Positions 54,255 to 63,178 of a stretch of 64,000 nt of DNA are shown in pieces. Numbering within the stretch: position 1 is the stretch's first letter; each line of letters begins with the position of its first letter. Location: the NCBI GenBank assembly GCA_017307165.1, contig JAFKGK010000001.1, positions 620,001 through 684,000 of the forward strand, read 5' to 3'. The translations under genes were made by a program, and so were the position numbers. Below the pieces are notes generated by a model, which had not been told where the DNA came from, did not search any database, and saw only the letters and a program-made list of their open reading frames with translations. The stretch comes from Candidatus Melainabacteria bacterium (GTDB lineage Bacteria > Cyanobacteriota > Vampirovibrionia > Obscuribacterales > Obscuribacteraceae).

Positions 54255-56990
54255 TTAGCTGGGCCAAAAGATGTCTGTTTTGCCTTCTTGGAGGCCGTCG
54301 GCCCACTGCAATAGCGCTTCGCCCAACCTGGGGTATTTGTGAGAGCTTAAGAGAAAGCGTAGATATACAGGTGCAGCCTTGCGGGACTCAAGCGCGCTGA
54401 GTTTTTCGAGCATTTTTTTTGCAGGCATGTCTTGCGCATTGGCGAGAGCCAGGTCTTGCGCCTGCAAAAGCCATTGATATGATTTGTCAGATTGGTTGCG
54501 TCTGGCCCGATCGAGCAAGTAATCGATCCTGGCGTTAAGGTCGGTAATCTCGGCAAAATTTGTATCGGCAGTGGCTTCAAGCTCGCGATCCTGCTTTTGA
54601 GGAGTGCTGTCTAGGATATTTCCTGCTGATAGTGCCCTTAGATAGGGCGAACAGCAAGACTGGATCTCTAATCGCGCAGCAGACAGCAAGTCTGGCGCAC
54701 ATAGGTCAAATTGCCTGGCGATAAAGCAAAGAGCCTCGATGATTTTTTCGGGCAATTTGGGAGATCGGCAGATATCAAGGATCGTCTCTAGATTTTTAGC
54801 AGCCATTGCACTATCTGCTTTTATGATTGCAGCAAGAGGCGTTAGGGCTTGCTCTACTTCTTTAAGATTTTGCGGCTCAAAAAAGACTGTGTTTGCGCAG
54901 ACTTGCCATATCTGCACAAGCAGAGGTTCTATCACGCTACGATCGTGCCAGTCAGACAATTCGCCGAGAGCCTGGGCTATGCGTGATACATGAAAGAGCA
55001 TTTGAAAATTGTCTGGTGCAACGTGCAATAAAGCAATTGCTCTTTCAAAGGCATGAACAGCAAAAATCAAATCGGCAGGCTCACGTGTTTCTCCCGCCCG
55101 GCATACCATGTATCCGCCCATGTCCACTGCGATCCAGGCAGCAAAATTGGGCCCGGTATAATCAAACCAGTGACTCGGGTCGGGTGTGAGTTTTTCGAGT
55201 TTGATGCTGATCTCAAGGCCTTGTCGACATAGCTCGGGCACCATATCTGGAGCAATGCGATTGGCCGAGCGGGCAATATTGCCGATGGTCTGTGCCCTTT
55301 CAAACAGATTGGGTATGGTTATTACAGTCTCTCTGGCTTCGATCAGCAAGTCGCGTGCAAATTCACGATCCATGTCCAAGACTAGATTGGCTTTTTCGAT
55401 CAAACCGTTGATATGGGTGGGCGGAGGATGATTGCTTGCTCTCATCTCTCTCAAGGCATGGGCCATTAAATCTGGCCTGCTCAGCCTCGCGGCAATACTG
55501 GCCCGATAAGAGTCGATCGGCAGATGAGGCGCCATAAGGTCGAGAGTATCAAGTATACCGAGTGCAATCTCAGGATCTTTGGAAGACAGAGATTCTGCGG
55601 CCATGGCAAATTGAATGTGTAGGGCATTGATAGATGCCTTTAGATTGACGCTTTCGCGCAGGGTATGCCACCACTGGCGGCGGCGCGCACCGGTCTCGTC
55701 GAGATCGCCGACCTTCCAGATCGCAAGGAGCAGGGCACGATCCAATATTTGTTTGTCTTTGGAGCATTTAGCTAATAGGTCGTCAAAATAATTCAGGCAA
55801 AAGAGTTTGCCTGAGCTGTCCATGCCAGGCAGTAGTCTTTCGATCACACAGCTCAGAGTGTACACACGCTCCTGTAGGGCCGCTATGTTTTCGCCAATCT
55901 GGCAGACAATACGGGCTGTCGCTTCAGTCGTCTTGAGCGAGCCATCGGGCATTGGCCGGAGCTCTCGGGCCATCTCGTCCGCCTCAGCACTTTCCCCTGT
56001 CATATTGTCTTTCCTGGGGCTTATTAGCTTGTGTCCGCCCCAATCCTGGTAGATCGTCCAATCAGGGTCATGCAAGATGCTGGATCTAAAACTGAGCGTC
56101 GCACTTGCGGCCTTGCCGATCGGCTCTAGCATAGCTTCGATAGATTTGCGCTCATAACAATAATAGAAAAAACGGCGGGTGCCTTCTTTGGTATGGTAGG
56201 CATCCAGCACCCTCCTGCCCAGATCGCCTCTTATCATCTGGGCATCGATGGCATTTCTCAAGGACCAATGCTCCCATTGGGATTTTTTGCTCATGCTCTC
56301 ACAATCATTGTTGTGGACAGTCACGCACAAGCAATACTGCGCCTTAGCCAAATCTAGGTCTTCGTGAGCTCTCCTGCCGATATTGGTAATCCAGATCTGG
56401 CCGTCAATGTACTTGTCCGCCAATTCCCAGTCAAAAAAGTCGATCTGGGGCAAGGCTTCGTCATTTTCGGACAACCATCTTTCCCAGACCAGATCAGGTT
56501 GATTTTGGTCTGCAAGAGAGGATCTAAAAATATTTTGCCATCGTTCGGCCTGCTCGCGATCGCCTTTGCCACCATAGGCGAGGCTCATTAAATGCGCGGT
56601 CTTGCTAAAGATCGAAGCGATTGTGCTTTGTGCATGAGGAAAGTGCGGGATTCTGTAACTTTCTTCGATTTTTTCCGGGCTATTTCTGCCGAGAAAGTCA
56701 TCAATAAGCCCGAGTGAGCTTTTGCAATTTTGCAAGACTTGGTCGTATTGGCCGGATTGCAGAGCAATGTGCGCCATTATCTCGTAGCCTGCACAACGTT
56801 CGGGCATGAGGCTGCCAAAATAATACGGCTCGAATATTTGTCTCTGGCTATCGCCAAGAGCAATATCGAGCGCTATTGGATGATTGTCCAATTCCTCAAA
56901 AAATCTCTCCGCCTGCATCCTCGCTGTAATGAGATCCTGGGCTTCGAGAGACTCTATTGCTTGATGCAGGTGGATCTGGAATGGGAGCAA
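54255..56990 (-). CDS. Large protein, DUF695-like segment and helical repeats, unknown
   Basis: 911 residues, no signal peptide. A segment near residues 225-310 (with RRFFYYCYERKSIEAMLEPI and DPDWTIYQDW) resembles DUF695. The rest is helix-rich and repeat-like, suggesting TPR/solenoid structure (YDQVLQNCKSSLGLIDDFLG; AVHAFERAIALLHVAPDNFQ). The TTG at 56990 is used without a visible SD. It lies 18 bases downstream of the TldE-like gene on the same strand. No function is recognised. Confidence 0.55.
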   Translation of the reverse strand: MLPFQIHLHQAIESLEAQDLITARMQAERFFEELDNHPIALDIALGDSQRQIFEPYYFGSLMPERCAGYEIMAHIALQSGQYDQVLQNCKSSLGLIDDFLGRNSPEKIEESYRIPHFPHAQSTIASIFSKTAHLMSLAYGGKGDREQAERWQNIFRSSLADQNQPDLVWERWLSENDEALPQIDFFDWELADKYIDGQIWITNIGRRAHEDLDLAKAQYCLCVTVHNNDCESMSKKSQWEHWSLRNAIDAQMIRGDLGRRVLDAYHTKEGTRRFFYYCYERKSIEAMLEPIGKAASATLSFRSSILHDPDWTIYQDWGGHKLISPRKDNMTGESAEADEMARELRPMPDGSLKTTEATARIVCQIGENIAALQERVYTLSCVIERLLPGMDSSGKLFCLNYFDDLLAKCSKDKQILDRALLLAIWKVGDLDETGARRRQWWHTLRESVNLKASINALHIQFAMAAESLSSKDPEIALGILDTLDLMAPHLPIDSYRASIAARLSRPDLMAHALREMRASNHPPPTHINGLIEKANLVLDMDREFARDLLIEARETVITIPNLFERAQTIGNIARSANRIAPDMVPELCRQGLEISIKLEKLTPDPSHWFDYTGPNFAAWIAVDMGGYMVCRAGETREPADLIFAVHAFERAIALLHVAPDNFQMLFHVSRIAQALGELSDWHDRSVIEPLLVQIWQVCANTVFFEPQNLKEVEQALTPLAAIIKADSAMAAKNLETILDICRSPKLPEKIIEALCFIARQFDLCAPDLLSAARLEIQSCCSPYLRALSAGNILDSTPQKQDRELEATADTNFAEITDLNARIDYLLDRARRNQSDKSYQWLLQAQDLALANAQDMPAKKMLEKLSALESRKAAPVYLRFLLSSHKYPRLGEALLQWADGLQEGKTDIFWPS

Positions 56991-57008
56991 GGAATTTTAC
57001 TCTGGGAC

Positions 57009-58844
57009 TTATTTACTATCAATAAGAGGGTTAGGCAGTATAAATGGCAATGCGCTCTGGTCCGATGGCTTGAGAAATTCTACTTCGCGCACCAGGAGGC
57101 TGGGGGTGACTACAGTCGAACCTTCGCCAAGACTCATATTGAGTCCATCGCTCTGGTAGGCTGTGGTATCGTCACCGGTTACCTCGATATCGCGTAGCAC
57201 TCTGAGATTGACCTTGCCAAATTGGGCTTGGCGCACTAGAGTCTCGCTGCCATCCTCGCAAGAGACTTTGTATACGATCACTGGGCTGGCTAGTGAAATC
57301 TCTCCACCTGAGGCAAACATGGACATGACAGTGCTCATCATGGATTTGAGCTCAAACATCGAGGAGCCGACACCAGCGAGTCGCCTGATGATATAGACTT
57401 CTTTGAGCCCGTCTTCCCGACCCATCTCGATCAATTTGGATTTGAGATTGTCTTTGGAGATTGACTGTTCGGAAATGAGATATAGATTGCTCGAAACTCC
57501 TGCAGAGCCCCTTGCGTGCCCATTGCTATTTTTGATCTCCTTAGTTGGGGTGCGGTTCATTGCAAAAGTCTTTAAAAAGCCTTTGTCCACCAGGGTGATT
57601 TTTTGTGCTTCTACACCTTCTTCGTCCACCTTGTAGGCAGTGAGGATTTTTTTGCCTTTAAAACTATCTGTCAGAGGATCGTCTATGATCGAGATAAACT
57701 TGGGCAAAATGCGCGTCTCTAGCTTATCGGTGAAAGGATTTTTGCCAAACGATCCTAGATTGAGTCCTGACTTGCTCAGGCTCTCGGCGCTGTGCCCTAG
57801 ATTGCCTTGCAGGACGCCTGAGATAAAGCCGGCAGCAGCCTCTCCTTCAAAGAGTACTGGGCCTCTGTATTGATCTGCCTCAGGTGCCTTGCTCAGGGCC
57901 ATCAAACGAGAAGCCAGTGCTTCTGCTTTTTTTTCGAGCTCTGCATATGGTGGCAGATCTTTTTGGCTCTCGGCAAATATGGTCTCCGAATCGGCGATTG
58001 TATTGCCATCCTTGTCCAGTACGGCGCCAATGATTGAAATACGACAGGAAACATTTGGAATGAGGTTTTGTGTGCCTTCTGAATTGATAAACCAGCGGGT
58101 ATCCGCCTGGGCATTAAAACTCACCACGGATTTGATCACATCGGGGTATTTTTTAAAGGTGGCAGAGAGTTTGCGGATAATCTCGCTGGCTTCTGTTTGA
58201 TCCACATCGAGCTTGGCCGGAGCTTTGATCAAACGGGTGGGACTTTCTTTGGAAAATGAATCGGGCATATCCTTGACTGGATTGTTTTTTAGATAAGCTT
58301 TTTTGTTTGCCAGCGACTCGATCGCTCTTTTGTAAGCCTTATCCGTTTTAAGCCAGATCTCGTGCCTGATGGCGTCATAATCGTCATCGGCTGTAATGGC
58401 CTGGCTAGTGCCGCCTGATTCTAGTCCGCGCAACAGTCCACCAAGCGCACCATATCCAGTGGCATTGGCACTGTCCAATTTGTAGTCGCCTTCTCTTAGC
58501 TCCACTTTGAGAGTACGATCAAAATTGCGATCTTTGCTGCAGATGGCGCCCATTGATGCAGAAACATTGAATCTCTCTTTTTGCTTGATTGTATAGGCGA
58601 TAAAGTAAGGAGGAGGGTAGTCGGGAGTCTTGAGGTCCTTCATCGATCGGGCGAGCTCGTCTCTCATCGCTTTGAAGATAGGATCATAACTAGACTCAGT
58701 CTGGCCGAGGTTCTTTGCTGTGTCCTTTGCTGTGTCCTTTGCTGTGTCCTGCGCCATTGCCGATACCGAGCCAGTCAGCAACAGGCCTATGGACAGGGCT
58801 ATAGACACGCGAGCCAAGAGACGTGAAATATATGATCTGTGCAT
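57009..58844 (-). CDS. TldD/PmbA-family protein without metal motif (TldE-like), exported
   Basis: 611 residues, with a signal peptide (VSIALSIGLLLTGSVSAMAQ). TldD/PmbA features such as YRGPVLFEGEAAAGFIS and the C-terminal SPVIVYKVSCEDGSETLVRQ are present, but the HExxxH site reads FISGVLQGNLGHS, so the metal ligands are lost. This parallels E. coli TldE, which partners the catalytic TldD. Three 12-base repeats encode DTAK-DTAK-DTAK near residues 42-53. The ATG 58844 is one base after the TldD stop, indicating coupling. Secretion is unusual for this family. Confidence 0.8.
   Translation of the reverse strand: MHRSYISRLLARVSIALSIGLLLTGSVSAMAQDTAKDTAKDTAKNLGQTESSYDPIFKAMRDELARSMKDLKTPDYPPPYFIAYTIKQKERFNVSASMGAICSKDRNFDRTLKVELREGDYKLDSANATGYGALGGLLRGLESGGTSQAITADDDYDAIRHEIWLKTDKAYKRAIESLANKKAYLKNNPVKDMPDSFSKESPTRLIKAPAKLDVDQTEASEIIRKLSATFKKYPDVIKSVVSFNAQADTRWFINSEGTQNLIPNVSCRISIIGAVLDKDGNTIADSETIFAESQKDLPPYAELEKKAEALASRLMALSKAPEADQYRGPVLFEGEAAAGFISGVLQGNLGHSAESLSKSGLNLGSFGKNPFTDKLETRILPKFISIIDDPLTDSFKGKKILTAYKVDEEGVEAQKITLVDKGFLKTFAMNRTPTKEIKNSNGHARGSAGVSSNLYLISEQSISKDNLKSKLIEMGREDGLKEVYIIRRLAGVGSSMFELKSMMSTVMSMFASGGEISLASPVIVYKVSCEDGSETLVRQAQFGKVNLRVLRDIEVTGDDTTAYQSDGLNMSLGEGSTVVTPSLLVREVEFLKPSDQSALPFILPNPLIDSK
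58714..58749. repeat. 12-base tandem repeat within the TldE-like gene
   Basis: Three identical copies of a 12-base unit. Read on the minus strand they encode Asp-Thr-Ala-Lys in the linker just after the signal peptide. In-frame slippage would change linker length by four residues. Confidence 0.8.
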
Positions 58845-58845
58845 T

Positions 58846-60723
58846 TTATTTTTGAGTCTCCTCGGTCTGTTTGGCTGCAAGCGGCGGTGGGAGGAGCGGT
58901 GGTTTGTCCTGATCTTTGTTTTGCAACTCTACCTCGATGGTGTCCACCAGGAGGCTTGGGCTATTGGCCGATACCGGTACCCAGCCTGATTCTGCGCCAC
59001 AGGTGCCGTTAAAAGTATCGTCGTCATCTGCAGCGCATCGGATACGTTCGAGAGAAGTCAGGGGCGTGCCTACTAGATCTACTCCACGCAATAGCTCGTC
59101 TGGCCTGCCATCTGCGTATACCCTCCAGACCCTGAGTGGCAAAAGCTTAAATGATTGAGGAAAAAAGGTCTGTGTCATGGTAAATCCGCCGGCGATCTCG
59201 TCAAAGATGAGCCCATAAGGCTTGCCTTGCTTTTTGATCTCAGCGACCAGCATTTGGCGCAGCTCCTCGTAAGGGACCTTTTTGCTGGACTCCACGATCA
59301 GATTGCCTTGTCTTGCAACAGGCGCATGCCCATGCGAGCACCTGCCGTGGCCATTGCTTGTGGACACGCCTTTGATCGGCGATCTACCCATCAGATAGGT
59401 CTTTAGTACGCCATCTTTGACGAGAGTGACTTTTTGAGCCGGGACGCCTTCGTCGTCGTATTTGTAGTAGCCATTGAGGACCTTTTTGCCAAAGACCTGT
59501 CTGGTCGGATCGTCTACGACCGAGATAAAGCTTGGCATGATTTGCGTATCGAGCTTTTTGGCAAAAGTACGGCCTTCTGATTCGTCTTTTTGACGGTGGC
59601 CTTCGATACGGTGTCCGAAGATCTCGTGAAAAAATACACCAGCAGCCTTGGAACGCAAAATGGCTGGTCCGACATAGGGTTCGGCACGTTTGGCTGATCG
59701 CAATGCCACTACATCGGCCGCCAATTTTTCGACCATCTTTTCCATAGAGGCGCGATCCGGCAATTGATCCAGGCTGGAGGCCTCGACCCCGTCATATAGC
59801 CATAGCTTCATGCCGTCGTCGGCAGTGGCATTGGCCAAAGCCGATATCCGGTATTGCAAGCGCGAGTCCTCGATATTGGTGCCTTCGCTGGTGACTAGTG
59901 TCCTTTTGACCTTGCTGACTGTAAATGAAACATTGGAGTCTTGCACTTCTGGATATTTTTTGAAGATCGAGGAGAGTTGTTTGACTGTAGTTTCCCAGGC
60001 TGCTCTGTCGATATCCAGATATTTTGTTTGTGGCTCTGAATACTGATGTGGAGGTTCGAGCGAAAAATCATCCGACTTGTCTTCTTCTTCGACTCGCATG
60101 TTTTTGTCAGTTACGACCTTGCGATAATCGGACTGAGCCTGCTTGTAAGCGGCATCCGTGCGTTCCCAGAGGGCCACGCGGATAGCATCGCGATCGTCTT
60201 CGTTGGGAAAAATCACCGTGGAAGAACGGGACAAGATAGATCCTAGATCTAGAGAACCGCCTCTGATCTTGTGTGTATTGTCTACCTTTGGCGATCCGAC
60301 TCTTAGATTGATATCGAGATATCTGTCGTGATCGGCATCTGAATGAGTGTAGAGCGCACCATAATCTGATTGCAGATCAAGCGAATAAACGTCGTATACG
60401 GCATAGGAAAGAAAATAGAGCGGGGCTTCTTTTTCGCCATCGACCTGGGCACCATTTTTGAGTTTGGCCATCCAGCGGTCCATTTCCTCACGCATTGCCT
60501 GCAAGAGCACGGATCCTTGCAAGGGCGGCTTGCTGCTCGCGGTCTTGTCCTTGCTTTTTGCATGGTGAGTTTTTTTATTGGACTTAGCCCGGGCAAAAGA
60601 TGCAGAGGTCTTGGCTGGTGCAGTCTGCGCTGCTAATAGTGCTGCAGTGTCTGACTGGCTTATTGCCAGAGCGAGGCTGCAAGTAATTGGAAGCAGAGCA
60701 GATCTTGTCAGCCCCTGGCGCAT
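58846..60723 (-). CDS. tldD: TldD-family metalloprotease, exported
   Basis: 625 residues. A signal-like N-terminus (LLPITCSLALAISQSDTAAL) is followed by a Lys/Ala-rich linker. The metal motif HEIFGH is intact at His366-Glu367...His371. The C-terminal block GTCGAESGWVPVSANSPSLL supplies the conserved Cys. TldD/TldE degrade peptides and mature antibiotics such as microcin B17 in other bacteria, in the cytoplasm; export here is unusual. The ATG 60723 is preferred over a TTG at 60729. It precedes the TldE-like gene with a one-base gap. Confidence 0.88.
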   Translation of the reverse strand: MRQGLTRSALLPITCSLALAISQSDTAALLAAQTAPAKTSASFARAKSNKKTHHAKSKDKTASSKPPLQGSVLLQAMREEMDRWMAKLKNGAQVDGEKEAPLYFLSYAVYDVYSLDLQSDYGALYTHSDADHDRYLDINLRVGSPKVDNTHKIRGGSLDLGSILSRSSTVIFPNEDDRDAIRVALWERTDAAYKQAQSDYRKVVTDKNMRVEEEDKSDDFSLEPPHQYSEPQTKYLDIDRAAWETTVKQLSSIFKKYPEVQDSNVSFTVSKVKRTLVTSEGTNIEDSRLQYRISALANATADDGMKLWLYDGVEASSLDQLPDRASMEKMVEKLAADVVALRSAKRAEPYVGPAILRSKAAGVFFHEIFGHRIEGHRQKDESEGRTFAKKLDTQIMPSFISVVDDPTRQVFGKKVLNGYYKYDDEGVPAQKVTLVKDGVLKTYLMGRSPIKGVSTSNGHGRCSHGHAPVARQGNLIVESSKKVPYEELRQMLVAEIKKQGKPYGLIFDEIAGGFTMTQTFFPQSFKLLPLRVWRVYADGRPDELLRGVDLVGTPLTSLERIRCAADDDDTFNGTCGAESGWVPVSANSPSLLVDTIEVELQNKDQDKPPLLPPPLAAKQTEETQK

Positions 60724-60782
60724 ATGCAAGGTCGAGTCCCCGATTAGTAACCCACAAATTATCGAAAATAATAGCGATTAAA

Positions 60783-61571
60783 TCAAGTTTTGCCTTGATG
60801 CAGAGGGCGATCAGGATATTGGGTTGTTGTTGCCTTGAGATCAGCATCTAGAGCCACTCTCTCGTCAAAGACAAAGCACTCTCCTGTATAATGCTCCCCG
60901 CCCACAGTCTCAAAATACTTGAGGATGCCTCCATCTAACTGGTAGACGTGATCCACATCGATCTCCTGCATGTAAAGTGCGGCTTTTTCGCAGCGTATAC
61001 CACCCGTGCAAAACGATACTATGGTCTTGCCTTCGAGCTCGCCTTGCGCTTTGCAAGAGGCGATGGCCTGAGGAAACTCTGTAAACTTTTGGATCTTGAA
61101 ATCACGAGCTCCATTAAAGGTGCCGATCTCTACTTCGAAGGCATTGCGAGTATCGAGCATCAGGACGGGTCTACCCTCATCATCATGTCCGCGATCCAGC
61201 CAGGTCTTGAGTGTGGCTGCATCGACCGAGGGTGCACGTGTGGCTTCTGGACGGATCATTGGGTGACGCATGGTGATGATCTCGCGTGCAGTGCGCACGA
61301 CCATCTTGCCAAAAGGTTGTCGGTCGGAAAAACTCTCCTTGACCTCGATATCGCCAAATCTACCCTCGAAAATCGGGTCGCCTCTCAAAAATCGCAAAAA
61401 CTCTGCGATGTGATCGGGTGTGCCGGCCAGAAACAGATTGATACCTTCTTGTGAAACTATTACCGTGCCCTTGAGGCCGAGATAGTCGCATTTTTGCTTG
61501 AGCGCGTCCTTAAATAAGTCGGTATCGTGGATACCGATAAACTTGTAGGCGGCGATATTTGAGATCTGCAT
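60783..61571 (-). CDS. trhO: tRNA uridine(34) hydroxylase TrhO (rhodanese-type)
   Basis: 262 residues from the ATG 61571. The YceA/TrhO N-terminal domain (ISNIAAYKFIGIHDTDLFKD, then GTVIVSQEGINLF) is followed by a rhodanese domain. The catalytic Cys is in VSFCTGGIRCEKAALYM. TrhO performs prephenate-independent 5-hydroxylation of U34 in tRNA. A start at 61640 would overlap the upstream gene; 61571 matches known proteins. It may be co-transcribed with the preceding hypothetical gene. Confidence 0.93.
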   Translation of the reverse strand: MQISNIAAYKFIGIHDTDLFKDALKQKCDYLGLKGTVIVSQEGINLFLAGTPDHIAEFLRFLRGDPIFEGRFGDIEVKESFSDRQPFGKMVVRTAREIITMRHPMIRPEATRAPSVDAATLKTWLDRGHDDEGRPVLMLDTRNAFEVEIGTFNGARDFKIQKFTEFPQAIASCKAQGELEGKTIVSFCTGGIRCEKAALYMQEIDVDHVYQLDGGILKYFETVGGEHYTGECFVFDERVALDADLKATTTQYPDRPLHQGKT

Positions 61572-61606
61572 CGCCTGATTATAATATCTTTGAGCCTGTC
61601 TTGCTT

Positions 61607-62134
61607 CTACATCAAGACTTCGACATTGTCGCTCAAGCATGCCTCGAGAATGTTGAGTATTGCTGTGCCCTCGGAGACCTGGCGCTCTGCAATAATACGC
61701 AGATAGCTTGAGGCGACGTTTACATTTACCTTATCCAGGGATAGAGCCAGATAAAAATCTTGACGATTTGCCTGTGCATCATTATCTCGGCTTGCATCCA
61801 AAAGATGCAGGGGCTGAAAGGCATCATGGGCAAATGCAGGCGCACCTGAGACCTCGGCGCTGGACGAAAAGAGAAAGTCTATGACGCAGCGGTTTGCGTC
61901 GCCTTGCCATTCGTTGACTATTTTGGCCGTCAAAACACGCAGATTGCCCAGTTGAGGGACCATACGCTGCAAATCGACTCGCAATCTCTCGGCCAGTACC
62001 GAAAGATCTAAATCATCGACTGCGGAGCTCGCGTCTATTTGCGCGCCTTGCAGGCGATTGAGACGCAAAAATCTTACTGCTCCGCGCTCGGTGCTGGATT
62101 TTGACCGATTGACTCCAAAACTGCTCGTGCTCAT
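61607..62134 (-). CDS. Hypothetical protein
   Basis: 175 residues with no signal peptide and no recognised family. It mixes beta-like stretches (LRVLTAKIVNEWQGDANRCV, IDFLFSSSAEV) with a helical end (AILNILEACLSDNVEV). An 84-base gap separates it from the exported gene at 62219, and it precedes trhO by about 35 bases on the same strand. Confidence 0.5.
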   Translation of the reverse strand: MSTSSFGVNRSKSSTERGAVRFLRLNRLQGAQIDASSAVDDLDLSVLAERLRVDLQRMVPQLGNLRVLTAKIVNEWQGDANRCVIDFLFSSSAEVSGAPAFAHDAFQPLHLLDASRDNDAQANRQDFYLALSLDKVNVNVASSYLRIIAERQVSEGTAILNILEACLSDNVEVLM

Positions 62135-62218
62135 GTCTTATCAGGCCTCATTGCAAAAATTTCGCCATGTGCAAATGCTGACTGGAGGCCAGCCAAAAAG
62201 TTGCCTGATTTTTTGCCC

Positions 62219-63001
62219 CTATTTTTTTTGAGCAGGCAGGTCTCGGCCGTCTGATCCTAGCTGTTTGCCCAGGTCTCCCACTATGTCGTTGATCAGGTCG
62301 ACTCCCAGGGTGACTTCGTCTTCTGATTTTGCCCTGCGATAGCCCTTAGGCGGGTCAAAAAATGATGCCGGTACCTGTATCTTTTTAGCACTTTCTGTTT
62401 CGAGCTTGATGACGCGACCATGATGATTGAAGACTATGATACGCAAAGCCAATCTGCTGGCTAGCTTGCCAAAGGTAGTGGCAAAAAATGCCTCCATTTG
62501 CGGTGGCGGTACTATGTTGTCGTTAAAGTAATATAGGGCTTTAACGACTTTTGACTCTTTGTTTGTGCCTGTTCTGGTGACGGTCACGCACTTGGTTTTG
62601 AGGCCGGCAATCTCTGCAGGCTCGCCTGTGCCGGTGGTATAGGTATCTGGCAGGTAGGAAGCTTTGAGCATCTGGGCGCGCAAACCGAGATTTTTTGTAT
62701 AAGCTGGTATAGAGCTGGTATAGATCATCTGGCGATCGTCGTTGAAAAAGTTGAGTTGCCAGTCTGGCGCCTGAGATGTGATGGCATATTTTGACTTTTT
62801 GTAGAGCGCTCTAAATCCATTTTTGCTCAGCCAGATCGTACGCTCACCCAGATTATTGTCTCTTTGCTTGAGCTCCCAAATGGTTTGTGTGCCTTGATTT
62901 TTTCCGGTAGAACCGGCGGGATTGGCGGCGGTTGGTAAAAGAGAAAATACTGTGAAAGCAATGCAAATACAGAAAGCTGAGATCAAATTCAATTGAGACA
63001 T
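62219..63001 (-). CDS. Exported protein of unknown function
   Basis: 260 residues with a signal peptide (LISAFCICIAFTVFSLLPTA). The mature part is beta-rich (TIWELKQRDNNLGERTIWLS, ASRLALRIIVFNHHGRVIKL), like DUF4412-type outer-membrane or periplasmic proteins, but the match is loose. No SD is clear. It diverges from the ABC-F gene, 177 bases away. Confidence 0.55.
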   Translation of the reverse strand: MSQLNLISAFCICIAFTVFSLLPTAANPAGSTGKNQGTQTIWELKQRDNNLGERTIWLSKNGFRALYKKSKYAITSQAPDWQLNFFNDDRQMIYTSSIPAYTKNLGLRAQMLKASYLPDTYTTGTGEPAEIAGLKTKCVTVTRTGTNKESKVVKALYYFNDNIVPPPQMEAFFATTFGKLASRLALRIIVFNHHGRVIKLETESAKKIQVPASFFDPPKGYRRAKSEDEVTLGVDLINDIVGDLGKQLGSDGRDLPAQKK

Positions 63002-63134
63002 TGAGAGCGCTCGTCCCTTATGTTGCGAATCATTGACTTATGGATTGAATATTAGTTTAACAGTCGTGAGGTACATATCCTGCTAAAGCCCATAGAGTCG
63101 GTATTTTGAAATAAGTGCTCAAAATTTCATCATG

Positions 63135-63140
63135 TATAAT
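63135..63140 (+). promoter_or_regulatory. Candidate -10 box for the ABC-F gene
   Basis: TATAAT preceded by TG, about 38 bases before the ATG at 63179. No -35 at proper spacing is visible. Confidence 0.35.
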
Positions 63141-63178
63141 CACCGCGCAAGCATATGCCCAACAGGAAAAGTACAGTC

